Assembly: GCF_900129235.1 (NCBI RefSeq)
Contig: NZ_FQUV01000001.1
Location: 124,001 to 188,000 of the forward strand
Length of the DNA stretch: 64,000 nt
Direction: 5' to 3'
DNA from: Litoreibacter ascidiaceicola
Lineage (GTDB): Bacteria; Pseudomonadota; Alphaproteobacteria; Rhodobacterales; Rhodobacteraceae
Shown: positions 52,848 through 61,118 of the stretch, piece after piece
How the letters are laid out: the number at the start of each line of letters is the position of its first letter
How positions within the stretch are numbered: position 1 is the stretch's first letter
The notes under the pieces: generated by a model
Seen by the model: only the letters and a program-made list of their open reading frames with translations
The model's database searches: none
Told to the model about the DNA's origin: nothing
Made by a program: the position numbers and the translations under genes

Positions 52848-53231
52848 ATGCCCGAGATCAACATCGACATCGGAGGCCGTACCTTCCAAGTGGCGTGCCA
52901 AACCGGCGAAGAACATTTCCTGCAAACCGCCGCCAAGCTGTTGGACAACGAAGCCAGCGTGCTGGCCGACCAGATCGGGCGCATGCCGGAAACCCGTATG
53001 TTGCTGATGGCGGGCTTGATGCTGGCGGATAAAACCGCAGGCGTCGAAGAAGACCTGCGTGCGGCCGAAGACCGGCTTGATAAGATGCGCCGCGAATTGG
53101 AGAGCTTGAAATCTTCCCCGCCGCAAACAGTTGAAGTGCCCGTCATACCGGCCTCGGTCACTGACACGCTGGCAGAAATTGCTGCGCGGTCCGAAGCGCT
53201 TGCAGAAGCGCTTGAGGCTAAGCGCGCCTGA
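52848..53231 (+). CDS. zapA: cell division protein ZapA
   Basis: A 127-aa ZapA. The N-terminal domain is MPEINIDIGGRTFQVACQTGEEHFLQTAAKLLDNEASVLADQIGRMPETRMLLMAGLMLADK, followed by a coiled coil (about 65-90) and an extended tail. It cross-links FtsZ filaments. A perfect GC-rich terminator follows. No 6S RNA could be recognised downstream, where some proteobacteria have it. Confidence 0.92.
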   Translation: MPEINIDIGGRTFQVACQTGEEHFLQTAAKLLDNEASVLADQIGRMPETRMLLMAGLMLADKTAGVEEDLRAAEDRLDKMRRELESLKSSPPQTVEVPVIPASVTDTLAEIAARSEALAEALEAKRA

Positions 53232-53238
53232 TATGCTG

Positions 53239-53272
53239 GAAAGCGGTCACGAACACGTGATCGCTTTCTTTT
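53239..53272 (+). terminator. zapA terminator
   Basis: A 13-bp stem (GAAAGCGGTCACG and CGTGATCGCTTTC, one G-T pair), loop AACA, followed by TTTT. It starts 8 bp after the zapA stop. Confidence 0.93.
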
Positions 53273-53360
53273 GCATCAACGTGAAACTTATCTGATCCCG
53301 TTCTCGTGGGTTCTTGCATAGCCGGGCAGTTCGCCCTGCTCCATGTAAAGGACCACATCA

Positions 53361-53909
53361 ATGATCAAACACTTCCTCGCCGCCAGCGCCGCAACTCTTT
53401 CCCTCACAGCAACAGCAATCGCAGCTAACCCGAATGTGGGTGGTGCGCCGATGTTTGAATCGAAAAACATCGTAGAAAACGCCGTAAATTCTGCCGACCA
53501 CACGACATTGGTTGCCGCCGTAAAGGCAGCTGGTCTGGTCGAGACACTTGCGAGCGCGGGCCCGTTCACCGTCTTCGCACCCGTAAATGCAGCCTTTGAC
53601 GCCCTGCCCGCCGGCACCGTCGAGACATTGTTGAAACCGGAAAACAAAGCCCTGCTGACCAAAGTGCTGACCGCCCATGTGGTCGCTGGCAAGATGTCGG
53701 CTGCGGATATCTCTGCCAAGGTCCGCGCCTCCGACAACGGCTTTTACCAGTTCCTGACCGTATCGGGCGACACATTGTCGGCCACTATCAAGGACGGCAA
53801 GCTCTAAATCGTGGATGAAAGCGGCAACGGAGCTGGCATGACCATTCAGGACGTCAACCAGTCCAATGGCGTCATCCACGTAGTGAACTCGGTTCTTGTC
53901 CCGAAATAA
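53361..53909 (+). pseudogene. fasciclin (FAS1) domain protein with in-frame stop
   Basis: A secreted FAS1-domain protein with a signal peptide (MIKHFLAASAATLSLTATAIAA) and a domain that includes FTVFAPVNAAFDALPAGTVETLL and LTAHVVAGKM. TAA at 53805-53807 interrupts the frame after DGKL. Directly after it the same frame continues IVDESGNGAGMTIQDVNQSNGVIHVVNSVLVPK to TAA 53907-53909, the normal FAS1 ending. One base (TAC to TAA) would restore the Tyr expected in KDGKLYIVD. As read, the protein ends at residue 148 and lacks its last beta strands. A sequencing error is possible. Confidence 0.85.
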
Positions 53910-53994
53910 GCCCACGGTTTCACTGCACGCAAAAATCAGGGTGGCCACGCTTGGCCGCCCTTCCCCTCCTGCCCCGTCATAAGGACACCCAGCC

Positions 53995-54465
53995 ATGAAT
54001 AGCCCCAACCGCCGCACTTTCCTGCTTAGCGCCAGCGCTGTCGCTTGCTTCTCGTCGTCGGGACAGGCCGCAGGAACTTTCGAAATCACCCGCACCGATG
54101 CGCAATGGCGCGCGATGCTGACGGAGACACAGTATTTAGTAATGCGCAAAGAGAAGACGGAGAACCCCTATTCCAGCCCGCTCAATGACCAAAAAGCTGC
54201 GGGGACTTACATCTGCCGCGGCTGCGACCTGCCGCTCTATGCGTCGCGGACAAAGTACGACTCCGGCACCGGCTGGCCGAGCTTCACCGCTCCGTTGAAA
54301 AACGCAGTGGGAACCAAGCCGGACAACACTTTGTTCACCACCCGCACTGAGGTGCATTGTCGCCGCTGCGGCAGCCATCTGGGTCACATTTTTGATGACG
54401 GTCCTGCACCGGCGGGGAAACGCCACTGCCTGAACGGCGCCAGTCTGGTGTTCGTGGCGAAGTGA
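53995..54465 (+). CDS. msrB: peptide-methionine (R)-S-oxide reductase, Tat-type export signal
   Basis: A 156-aa MsrB that reduces Met-(R)-sulfoxide in proteins. Catalytic Cys in RHCLNGASL, zinc ligands CRGC and CRRC. The N terminus, NRRTFLLSASAVACFSSSGQAAG, has a twin-arginine motif, so it may be exported folded to the periplasm. It is shorter than fused MsrA/MsrB. The neighbouring FAS1 gene encodes another secreted protein. Confidence 0.93.
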   Translation: MNSPNRRTFLLSASAVACFSSSGQAAGTFEITRTDAQWRAMLTETQYLVMRKEKTENPYSSPLNDQKAAGTYICRGCDLPLYASRTKYDSGTGWPSFTAPLKNAVGTKPDNTLFTTRTEVHCRRCGSHLGHIFDDGPAPAGKRHCLNGASLVFVAK

Positions 54466-54500
54466 GTCGCCACGGGTTGGCAATCTGCGCGCTCGCAAAT

Positions 54501-54514
54501 CGTTAACGCTAACA
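54501..54514. promoter_or_regulatory. LacI-type operator 1 upstream of gap1
   Basis: CGTTAACGCTAACA, a near-perfect 14-bp pseudo-palindrome with core TTAACGCTAA, 146 bp before the gap start. A nearly identical site follows 52 bp downstream, about five helical turns away. Confidence 0.6.
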
Positions 54515-54552
54515 CGGAAACTGCGGCAATCTGCGCCTGCGGATTGTTGATG

Positions 54553-54566
54553 TGTTAACGCTAACA
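54553..54566. promoter_or_regulatory. LacI-type operator 2 upstream of gap1
   Basis: TGTTAACGCTAACA, a 14-bp pseudo-palindrome (one base from perfect), 94 bp before the gap start and 52 bp from site 1. Similar sites stand before gap2 and pdhA. The arrangement suggests a LacI-family regulator with looping. Confidence 0.65.
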
Positions 54567-54659
54567 GCCTCATTTTTAAGCCAAATCAAGCTATCCATAT
54601 GTGGTGCCGCCCCTTATACCCCTAACAAGACTGAGCGGAGCGCAGAGGAACCAGTGACC

Positions 54660-55658
54660 ATGACCACAACCGTAGCCATTAACGGGTTTGGCCGTATCGG
54701 CCGTTGCACACTTGCCCATATCGCCGAAAGCGCGCGCAACGACATTCAGGTCGTCGCAATCAACGCCACCGGCCCGATCGAGACCAACGCGCATTTGCTG
54801 AAATACGACAGCGTTCATGGCCGCTTTGGCCAAGAGGTCCGCGTGGACGGTGACACGATGGACATTGGCCGTGGCCCGATGAAGGTGTTCTCGACCTACA
54901 ATCCGGAAGATCTGGACTGGAACGGTGTCGACGTCGTGTTGGAATGCACCGGCAAGTTCAACTCCAAGGAACAGTCCGAAGTCCACCTGACCCGCGGCGC
55001 CAAGCGCGTGTTGATCTCGGCCCCTGCAAGCAATGTCGACCGCACCATCGTCTACGGCGTGAACCACCGCGACCTGCTGCCGGAGCACCGCGTGATTTCC
55101 AACGGCTCCTGCACCACCAACTGCCTCGCCCCCTTGGCAAAAGTCCTGAACGACGCCATCGGCATCGAGCGCGGCATCATGACCACGATCCACAGCTACA
55201 CCGGCGACCAGCCGACATTGGACCGTCGTCACGACGACCTGTACCGCGCCCGCGCAGCCGCCATGGCAATGATCCCAACCTCCACCGGGGCTGCGAAAGC
55301 CTTGGGCGAAGTTCTGCCGGAACTGGCAGGCAAGCTGGACGGCACCGCGATGCGCGTGCCGACACCGAACGTCTCCGCCGTGGACCTGACCTTCGAGGCC
55401 TCCAAGGACGTCACCGTCGAGGATGTGAACGAGGTTGTCCGCGAAGCCGCCGCCGGTCATATGGGTGCGGTGCTCAGCTACGACCCCGAGCAGAAAGTCT
55501 CCATCGACTTCAACCACACAAACTACTCGTCGATTTTCGCGCCCGACCAGACAAAGGTTGTCGGCGGGCGCACGGTTCGGGTATTGGCGTGGTATGACAA
55601 CGAATGGGGCTTTTCCTGCCGCATGGCCGACGTGGCCGCTGCAATGGGACGCCTCTGA
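54660..55658 (+). CDS. gap: glyceraldehyde-3-phosphate dehydrogenase, first copy
   Basis: A 332-aa GAPDH with GFGRIGR, the catalytic SCTTNCLAP and the C-terminal [14 protein letters not shown]. The residue after AIN in the cofactor region is A (VVAINATGP) where NAD-specific enzymes have Asp (AIND). This is a NADP-leaning, GapB-like feature. The start at 54660 was chosen for the family N terminus (MTTTVAINGFG); GTG at 54654 is possible. Two LacI-type sites precede it. Probably the gluconeogenic copy, by inference. Confidence 0.94.
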   Translation: MTTTVAINGFGRIGRCTLAHIAESARNDIQVVAINATGPIETNAHLLKYDSVHGRFGQEVRVDGDTMDIGRGPMKVFSTYNPEDLDWNGVDVVLECTGKFNSKEQSEVHLTRGAKRVLISAPASNVDRTIVYGVNHRDLLPEHRVISNGSCTTNCLAPLAKVLNDAIGIERGIMTTIHSYTGDQPTLDRRHDDLYRARAAAMAMIPTSTGAAKALGEVLPELAGKLDGTAMRVPTPNVSAVDLTFEASKDVTVEDVNEVVREAAAGHMGAVLSYDPEQKVSIDFNHTNYSSIFAPDQTKVVGGRTVRVLAWYDNEWGFSCRMADVAAAMGRL

Positions 55659-55682
55659 CACCCCAGAGGGCCCTAGGCTTAC

Positions 55683-55826
55683 ATGACCAACAAGATAGCT
55701 ATCGTTTTGGGGCTTCTAATCGTCGGCATATTCGCCGCTGACCTCTTTGTGTTCGGCTGGGATTTGCACATCTTCTTGGGCAAGAAACTAATGGTCCTGA
55801 CCGAGTATATGGCGTTCTGGCGTTAA
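55683..55826 (+). CDS. 47-aa single-helix membrane protein after gap1
   Basis: ATG 55683 starts 47 codons: MTNKIAIVLGLLIVGIFAADLFVFGWDLHIFLGKKLMVLTEYMAFWR. The first 24 residues form a hydrophobic helix, with a charged tail. It starts 25 bp after the gap1 stop on the same strand and may be cotranscribed. No family recognised. It has a clean frame and plausible start context (GAGGG, then TTAC). Confidence 0.6.
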   Translation: MTNKIAIVLGLLIVGIFAADLFVFGWDLHIFLGKKLMVLTEYMAFWR

Positions 55827-55868
55827 GTGGTGGCCGGGCTGCCGGAGACGGCTTTGGTGATCGAGAGA

Positions 55869-56264
55869 TTAAACCCCCTTCGCTCCCTTGAAAAGCCGCC
55901 GCGCCTCTCCTCCAAGCTCATCCGCAAGGTCACGCGGTGACTGTCCAAACTCGGAAACGCCAGAAACATCCGCACCAGCGTTGAGGAGTGCCTCTACTGC
56001 CGCAAAATCCTGCTGCTTGAGGGCAATATGAAGCGGTGTCTCTGACATATCACCGACCGCGTTTACATCTGCTCCAGCCTCAATGAACTTCAGCACTGCA
56101 TAGGTATTATTGCGCCACAGCATCACATGTAGCGGCGTATCGCCATCAACATCGCGACTATTCAAAGTCACGCCTGCTTCTCCCATTCCCTCTGGAAAAA
56201 GGGTGTCTGAGCAAGAGGCCAACATGTCCTCTAGAGATTCTCTCGTTTTTGGCTTCTTGGACAT
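55869..56264 (-). CDS. ankyrin-repeat protein
   Basis: A 131-aa protein, with two full ankyrin repeats and parts of flanking ones: GDTPLHVMLWRNNTYAVLKFIEAGADVNAVGD and ETPLHIALKQQDFAAVEALLNAGADVSGVSE. The start at 56264 (MSKKPKTRESLEDML) fits better than the 30-residue longer frame. It sits on the opposite strand between the two gap genes. Likely a small protein-binding adaptor; target unknown. Confidence 0.82.
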   Translation of the reverse strand: MSKKPKTRESLEDMLASCSDTLFPEGMGEAGVTLNSRDVDGDTPLHVMLWRNNTYAVLKFIEAGADVNAVGDMSETPLHIALKQQDFAAVEALLNAGADVSGVSEFGQSPRDLADELGGEARRLFKGAKGV

Positions 56265-56453
56265 TCTGAGGGATCCCGGATGTATGATGCGATATGTCGA
56301 AGACCGCCTTGCTGATAAACAAGCACGTTGGCAATTTGATGACAATAAGCGCAAGCCCAGTAAGGCCCGAGCGTCGATTCCACTTCAAAAATCCTGCTCA
56401 CTTACTGCGTCCTGTTATCGACCCAAAGCTTGACCTTTGCCCCAAAATGTAAT

Positions 56454-56467
56454 TGTTAGCGGTAACA
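56454..56467. promoter_or_regulatory. LacI-type operator upstream of gap2
   Basis: TGTTAGCGGTAACA, a 14-bp pseudo-palindrome with the same half-site (TGTTA...TAACA) as the two sites before gap1. It lies 36 bp before the gap2 start, where a repressor would act. Confidence 0.6.
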
Positions 56468-56503
56468 GAATTTTTCCAATCTCCCATCAGGAGGGTCTCC
56501 CCC

Positions 56504-57508
56504 ATGTCAGTTAAAGTCGCCATCAACGGATTTGGCCGCATCGGCCGCAATGTACTGCGTGCCATTATCGAAAGCGGTCGCACCGATATCGAGGTCGTCG
56601 CAATCAACGATCTTGGGCCAGTCGAGACCAACGCCCACCTGCTGCAATACGATTCAGTCCATGGCCGTTTCCCGCAAGAGGTTGTGGTCGACGGGGACAC
56701 CATCGACGTGGGTCGCGGCCCGATCAAGGTCAGCGCCATTCGCAACCCTGCCGACCTGCCATGGAGCGACGTGGACATCGTGATGGAATGCACCGGCATA
56801 TTCACCTCGAAAGAGGCCTGTCAGGCCCATCTGGAAAACGGCTCGTCGCGCGTTCTGATTTCTGCCCCCGGCAAAGATGCAGACAAAACCATCGTCTACG
56901 GCGTCAACCATGACAGCCTGACGAAGGACGACATCGTCGTCTCCAACGCGTCTTGCACCACCAATTGCCTGTCACCCGTCGTCCACGTGCTGCAAGACAA
57001 CATCGGCATCGTCAAAGGCTTCATGACCACGATCCACAGCTACACCGGCGACCAGCCGACGCTGGACACGATGCACAAAGACCTCTACCGCGCCCGCGCC
57101 GCTGCTTTGTCGATGATCCCGACGTCCACCGGAGCCGCCAAAGCCGTGGGCCTTGTTCTGCCCGAACTGGACGGCAAGCTGGACGGTGTGGCTATCCGCG
57201 TGCCAACCCCGAATGTCTCGGTCGTCGATCTGACATTCGAGGCCAGCCGCGACACAACGGTAGAAGAGGTCAATGCCTTGATGTCCGCCGCCGCCGAAAG
57301 TGGTCCATTGAAAGGCATCCTCGGCTACACCGAGAAAAAGCTGGTCAGCTCCGATTTCAACCACGATCCGCGCTCGTCAATCTTCGCAGCAGACCAAACC
57401 AAAGTTCTGGACGGCCGCATGGTCCGTATCCTGACCTGGTATGACAATGAATGGGGCTTCTCCAACCGCATGGCGGACACTGCCGTTGCGATGGGCAAAC
57501 TCCTCTAA
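56504..57508 (+). CDS. gap: glyceraldehyde-3-phosphate dehydrogenase, second copy
   Basis: A 334-aa GAPDH with [16 protein letters not shown] and [14 protein letters not shown]. It has the NAD-type sequence VVAINDL with Asp after AIN, unlike the first copy. The start at 56504 ([11 protein letters not shown]) has AGGAGG upstream. It is about 60-65 percent similar by eye to the copy at 54660; the pair is an old duplication. Probably the glycolytic, NAD-dependent enzyme. A GC hairpin (57553-57579) and pgk follow. Confidence 0.94.
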   Translation: MSVKVAINGFGRIGRNVLRAIIESGRTDIEVVAINDLGPVETNAHLLQYDSVHGRFPQEVVVDGDTIDVGRGPIKVSAIRNPADLPWSDVDIVMECTGIFTSKEACQAHLENGSSRVLISAPGKDADKTIVYGVNHDSLTKDDIVVSNASCTTNCLSPVVHVLQDNIGIVKGFMTTIHSYTGDQPTLDTMHKDLYRARAAALSMIPTSTGAAKAVGLVLPELDGKLDGVAIRVPTPNVSVVDLTFEASRDTTVEEVNALMSAAAESGPLKGILGYTEKKLVSSDFNHDPRSSIFAADQTKVLDGRMVRILTWYDNEWGFSNRMADTAVAMGKLL

Positions 57509-57552
57509 GCTTCATCTTGGTATAAATATTCAAATCACACGACTGGATCACG

Positions 57553-57579
57553 CGGCCCGCTCCTTATAGAAGCGGGCCG
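57553..57579 (+). terminator. hairpin between gap2 and pgk
   Basis: CGGCCCGCT and AGCGGGCCG form a 9-bp perfect stem with a 9-nt loop. There is no long T run, so it is a possible rho-independent terminator of low strength or a processing stem. Confidence 0.55.
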
Positions 57580-57606
57580 TAAGCATATAACGGGGATGGC
57601 ACGCAG

Positions 57607-58785
57607 ATGGCTTGGAAAACACTCGACGACATGGACCTGACCGGCAAACGCGTTTTGGTTCGCGTGGACATCAACGTGCCCATGGAAGATGGCCACGTCA
57701 CCGACACCACCCGCATCGACCGGATTGTGCCCACCGTGCGTGACGTGCTGGCTGCGGGCGGCATACCGATCCTGATGGCGCATTACGGCCGCCCCAAGGG
57801 CAAGGTGGTGCCAGAGATGTCGCTGAGCCATGTGGTCCCGACCCTGTCCGACATTCTCGACCAGCCTGTCGCCTTCATCGACGGCAATTACGGCGATCGT
57901 ATCGCGGCACTGCAGGCCGGAGACATCGCTCTGTTGGAAAACCTGCGCTTCAACCCGGGCGAAGAGGCCAATGACGCCAACTTCGCACAACGCCTCGCCT
58001 CGCTGGGCGATGTCTATGTCAACGATGCGTTCTCTGCTGCGCACCGTGCGCACGCCTCGACCGAAGCGCTCGCCAAGCTGTTGCCAGCCTGCGCAGGCCG
58101 TTTGATGCAAGAAGAGCTGAGCGCGCTGGAAGCCGCCCTTGGTACGCCAGAGCGCCCTGTGGTTGCGATTGTTGGCGGCGCCAAAGTGTCGACCAAGCTC
58201 GACCTGCTGGGCAATCTCGTGGAAAAGGTCGACCATCTGGTGATCGGGGGCGGCATGGCCAACACCTTCCTTGCCGCGCAAGGGATCGACGTGGGCAAAT
58301 CTCTGGCCGAGCATGAGATGGCCAACACCGCCCGCGACATCATCGCCAAGGCCAAGACAACCGGCTGCGAAATCATCCTGCCGCGCGACATCGTTGTCGC
58401 CAAGGAGTTCAAGGAAAACGCACAACATCGAACTGTTGCCGCTGGCGCCTGCCCCGAGGATCAGATGATCCTCGATGCCGGTCCCGAGACGGTGGACTAC
58501 ATCAAAGGCGTGCTAAAGGACGCCAAGACGCTCATCATGAACGGCCCGCTTGGCGTGTTCGAACTGGCGCCGTTTCACAAAGCGACCTTCGACGTGCTCG
58601 ACGAAATTGCACGCCAAACGAAGGCGGGTGATTTGGTCTCCGTCGCTGGCGGTGGCGATACCGTGGCCGCCGTGAATGCGAGCGGGCATGAGAGTGATTT
58701 CACCTATATCTCCACCGCGGGCGGCGCGTTTCTGGAGTGGATGGAGGGCAAGACCCTCCCCGGTGTCGCCGCGTTGGAAGGATAA
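57607..58785 (+). CDS. pgk: phosphoglycerate kinase
   Basis: A 392-aa kinase that interconverts 1,3-bisphosphoglycerate and 3-phosphoglycerate with [20 protein letters not shown] is the N-terminal signature, and [39 protein letters not shown] lies in the middle. [13 protein letters not shown] holds the nucleotide-binding loop. It follows gap2 and precedes an SDR gene by 3 bp. Confidence 0.96.
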   Translation: MAWKTLDDMDLTGKRVLVRVDINVPMEDGHVTDTTRIDRIVPTVRDVLAAGGIPILMAHYGRPKGKVVPEMSLSHVVPTLSDILDQPVAFIDGNYGDRIAALQAGDIALLENLRFNPGEEANDANFAQRLASLGDVYVNDAFSAAHRAHASTEALAKLLPACAGRLMQEELSALEAALGTPERPVVAIVGGAKVSTKLDLLGNLVEKVDHLVIGGGMANTFLAAQGIDVGKSLAEHEMANTARDIIAKAKTTGCEIILPRDIVVAKEFKENAQHRTVAAGACPEDQMILDAGPETVDYIKGVLKDAKTLIMNGPLGVFELAPFHKATFDVLDEIARQTKAGDLVSVAGGGDTVAAVNASGHESDFTYISTAGGAFLEWMEGKTLPGVAALEG

Positions 58786-58788
58786 ACT

Positions 58789-59559
58789 ATGGGCTTTGTG
58801 CTGATCACCGGAGCTTCCGAGGGGATTGGCAAAGCCATCGCCCATCGCGCCGCACAAGACGGGCGCGACCTGATCCTGAGCGCGCGTTCGGAAGACAAAT
58901 TGGAAGCGCTTGCAGGCGAGCTGCGCCAGATCGGACGCGATGTTCATGTGGTAATTGCAGATTTGAATGCGGCGGACGGAGCGAAAAAGCTTTGGGCCAA
59001 GGCCACGCAAATCGGCCAGATCGACGTGCTGGTGAACAATGCGGGGCTTGGCATCAACGGGCCTTTCGCCGAAACCGACACCGCCCGCGAAGAGGCCACA
59101 GCACAGGTCAACATGATCGCGCTGACCCAGCTGATGAAGGCGGGCGTGCAGCACATGGGACATCACGGCGGCGGCAAAATCCTCAACGTGTCCTCCACAG
59201 GCGCGTTTATGCCCGGCCCTCAGATGGCAGTGTATCACGCCAGCAAATCTTACGTGCTGTCGCTGTCCGAGGCGGTCGCGCAGGAACTGGCAGGGAGTGA
59301 TATCACCGTCACCGCCTTGTGCCCCGGTGCGACCAAAACCGAGTTTTTCGAAGATGCCGACATGAAAGACGTCAGGTTACTGAAACTGGGCCTGATGATG
59401 ACCGCCGAAGACGTGGCCGAGGCGGGTTGGTCCGGTATGATGCGCGGCAAGCGGGTGATCGTGCCGGGATTTATCAACAAGGTCTTCGCTGTGCTGCCCC
59501 GCTTTACCCCGCGCGGGCTTCTCACATGGATTGTCGCGCAGTTTTACGTGCGCTCCTGA
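58789..59559 (+). CDS. SDR-family oxidoreductase
   Basis: A 256-aa short-chain dehydrogenase. TGASEGIGKA (cofactor), NNAGLG, and the catalytic YHASK (Ser/Tyr/Lys set with SS upstream) are present. The segment ADLNAADGAKKL and the YxxxK put it in the classical SDR group; the substrate is unknown. It is cotranscribed with pgk (3 bp gap). Confidence 0.88.
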   Translation: MGFVLITGASEGIGKAIAHRAAQDGRDLILSARSEDKLEALAGELRQIGRDVHVVIADLNAADGAKKLWAKATQIGQIDVLVNNAGLGINGPFAETDTAREEATAQVNMIALTQLMKAGVQHMGHHGGGKILNVSSTGAFMPGPQMAVYHASKSYVLSLSEAVAQELAGSDITVTALCPGATKTEFFEDADMKDVRLLKLGLMMTAEDVAEAGWSGMMRGKRVIVPGFINKVFAVLPRFTPRGLLTWIVAQFYVRS

Positions 59560-59564
59560 GCGCC

Positions 59565-59576
59565 GTTAGCGCAACC
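59565..59576. promoter_or_regulatory. degenerate LacI-type site upstream of fba
   Basis: GTTAGCGCAACC is identical to the 12-mer upstream of fumC (36360). It lies 80 bp before the fba start and just after the SDR stop. Confidence 0.4.
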
Positions 59577-59644
59577 GTGATTGCAACCGCACGGCCCCTC
59601 GCCTAGAGATTGCGCAACTTAGCGTATCCAAGGCGAGGCCCATC

Positions 59645-60538
59645 ATGTCGAACTCCGAACAACTCGAACAAATCCGCAACGGCAACGGCTTCATCGCCGC
59701 GCTGGACCAGAGCGGCGGCTCGACCCCGAAAGCATTGCGCCAATATGGCGTCACCGAAGACGCCTACGCCAACGACGACGAAATGTTCGACCAGATCCAT
59801 CAGATGCGCACCCGCATCGTGAAGGCTCCGGCCTTTAACGGCGACAAGGTCATCGGCGCGATCCTGTTTGAGAAGACAATGGACCGCGAGATGGACGGTG
59901 TCCCCTCCGGCAAGTTCATCTGGGAAGACAGTGGCGTCGTCCCGTTCCTGAAAATCGACAAAGGTCTGGAAGCCGAAGCCGATGGCGTCCAGTTGATGAA
60001 ACATATCGACGGTCTGGATGCGTTGCTGAAACGCGGGGTGGAAAAGGGCATGTTCGGGACGAAAATGCGCTCGGTCATCAACGCAGCGTCGGCCTCCGGC
60101 ATCGCGGCCAACGTGGCGCAGCAGTTCGATCTGGGTCGCCAGATCATGGGCCACGGTCTGGTGCCGATTATCGAGCCGGAAATAAACATCACCATCGCTG
60201 ACAAGGCCGACGCCGAGGCGATCCTGCTGGTGGAACTGACAAAGCAATTGGATGCCCTGCCCGAGGGCAAAAACGTGATGCTGAAACTGACCCTTCCAGA
60301 GGTCGCGAACCTGTATCATCCGCTGGTCAACCATCCCCGCGTGATGCGCGTTGTCGCGCTTTCGGGCGGCTATTCCCGCGCCGAGGCCAACGCCCGCCTG
60401 TCCAAAAACACGGGTGTGATTGCCAGCTTCTCTCGCGCGTTGACCGAAGGGTTATCGGCGCAGCAAACCGACGCCGAGTTCAACGAGCTGATCGCAGCAA
60501 CCATCGACAGCATTTATCAGGCGTCTGTGGCGGGATAA
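59645..60538 (+). CDS. fba: class I fructose-bisphosphate aldolase
   Basis: A 297-aa aldolase of the class I (Schiff-base) type. AALDQSGGSTPKAL at the start, GAILFEKTMDREMDG, and the active-site Lys expected in VMLKLTLPE are visible. It converts fructose 1,6-bisphosphate to triose phosphates. It is shorter than eukaryotic class I (about 360), matching the bacterial fda group. Follows pgk and SDR. Confidence 0.92.
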   Translation: MSNSEQLEQIRNGNGFIAALDQSGGSTPKALRQYGVTEDAYANDDEMFDQIHQMRTRIVKAPAFNGDKVIGAILFEKTMDREMDGVPSGKFIWEDSGVVPFLKIDKGLEAEADGVQLMKHIDGLDALLKRGVEKGMFGTKMRSVINAASASGIAANVAQQFDLGRQIMGHGLVPIIEPEINITIADKADAEAILLVELTKQLDALPEGKNVMLKLTLPEVANLYHPLVNHPRVMRVVALSGGYSRAEANARLSKNTGVIASFSRALTEGLSAQQTDAEFNELIAATIDSIYQASVAG

Positions 60539-60654
60539 TCGGCAAAAACCCTAATAAAAATGCTGATTTAGCAATTTAGGGGATTCACAAACCGAATCAC
60601 ATGTGCGATTCATATCGGGCAGCGTCCGCAAAGAGGCGCATCCCGAGGTTTACA

Positions 60655-60957
60655 TTGACCAATTCGCGCACCACCTTTGGCATCACGCCCCTGCTGATCT
60701 TTTCGGCCTTCTTCCTCATGGGGGCGTATTTCGTATTTGCAGCGGTGCAAGGCGACTACGGGATTTTCCGGCGTGTGCAAGTCGAGTCCGAGATTGAAAC
60801 CCTACGCAGCGAGTTGGACGCATTGGAAGCCCAAGTGGCCGACATGCGCAACAAGACGCGGCGACTCTCCGACAATTACCTCGACCTCGATCTGCTCGAC
60901 ATGCAGGCCCGCGCAACGCTTGGCCTGATGCGGTCCGACGAAATCCTGTTGCGCTAA
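60655..60957 (+). CDS. ftsB: FtsB/DivIC-type septum formation protein
   Basis: A 100-aa bitopic protein with one hydrophobic helix (about residues 10-30) and a leucine-zipper-like coiled coil (VQVESEIETLRSELDALEAQVADMRNKTRRLSDNYLDLDLLDMQARATLGLMRSDEIL). Start is uncertain: the open frame begins at ATG 60601, but TTG 60655 has GAGG 7 bases upstream and gives the usual short N terminus (LTNSRTTFGITPLL). It sits between fba and pdhA, its common location in alphaproteobacteria. Confidence 0.82.
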   Translation: MTNSRTTFGITPLLIFSAFFLMGAYFVFAAVQGDYGIFRRVQVESEIETLRSELDALEAQVADMRNKTRRLSDNYLDLDLLDMQARATLGLMRSDEILLR

Positions 60958-60997
60958 CCCGATATAATTCCTCATTTTTATGGTTCCCCTGCGCGTC

Positions 60998-61016
60998 CAT
61001 GGTAAAAGTTACCATG
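60998..61016. promoter_or_regulatory. inverted repeat upstream of pdhA
   Basis: CATGGTAA, 3 bp, TTACCATG: a perfect 8-bp dyad in the 161-bp ftsB-pdhA gap, 46 bp upstream of another palindrome. Possible operator; regulator unknown. Confidence 0.45.
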
Positions 61017-61061
61017 CGGCACCTAAACGGGGGTGATCTTTCTGAAAAGCTCTGGTAAAAG

Positions 61062-61081
61062 ATAGTTTAACGTTAAACTAT
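61062..61081. promoter_or_regulatory. perfect palindrome upstream of pdhA, LacI-type core
   Basis: A perfect 20-bp palindrome with centre TTTAACGTTAAA, 37 bp before the pdhA start. The core TTAACG-TAA is the one seen at the gap sites (54501, 54553), so the same LacI-type regulator may bind. Confidence 0.6.
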
Positions 61082-61118
61082 ACCCTTTTGCGCTAAGATT
61101 TTTGGGAGGATTGCCAGC

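Noticed and set aside
53239-53360. 6S RNA gene downstream of zapA
   Set aside because: The region holds a terminator and about 90 bases with no long open-bubble hairpin of 6S type.
53805-53807. Selenocysteine or programmed read-through at the FAS1 stop
   Set aside because: The codon is TAA, not TGA, and no structure after it was seen. A nonsense change or sequencing error is simpler.
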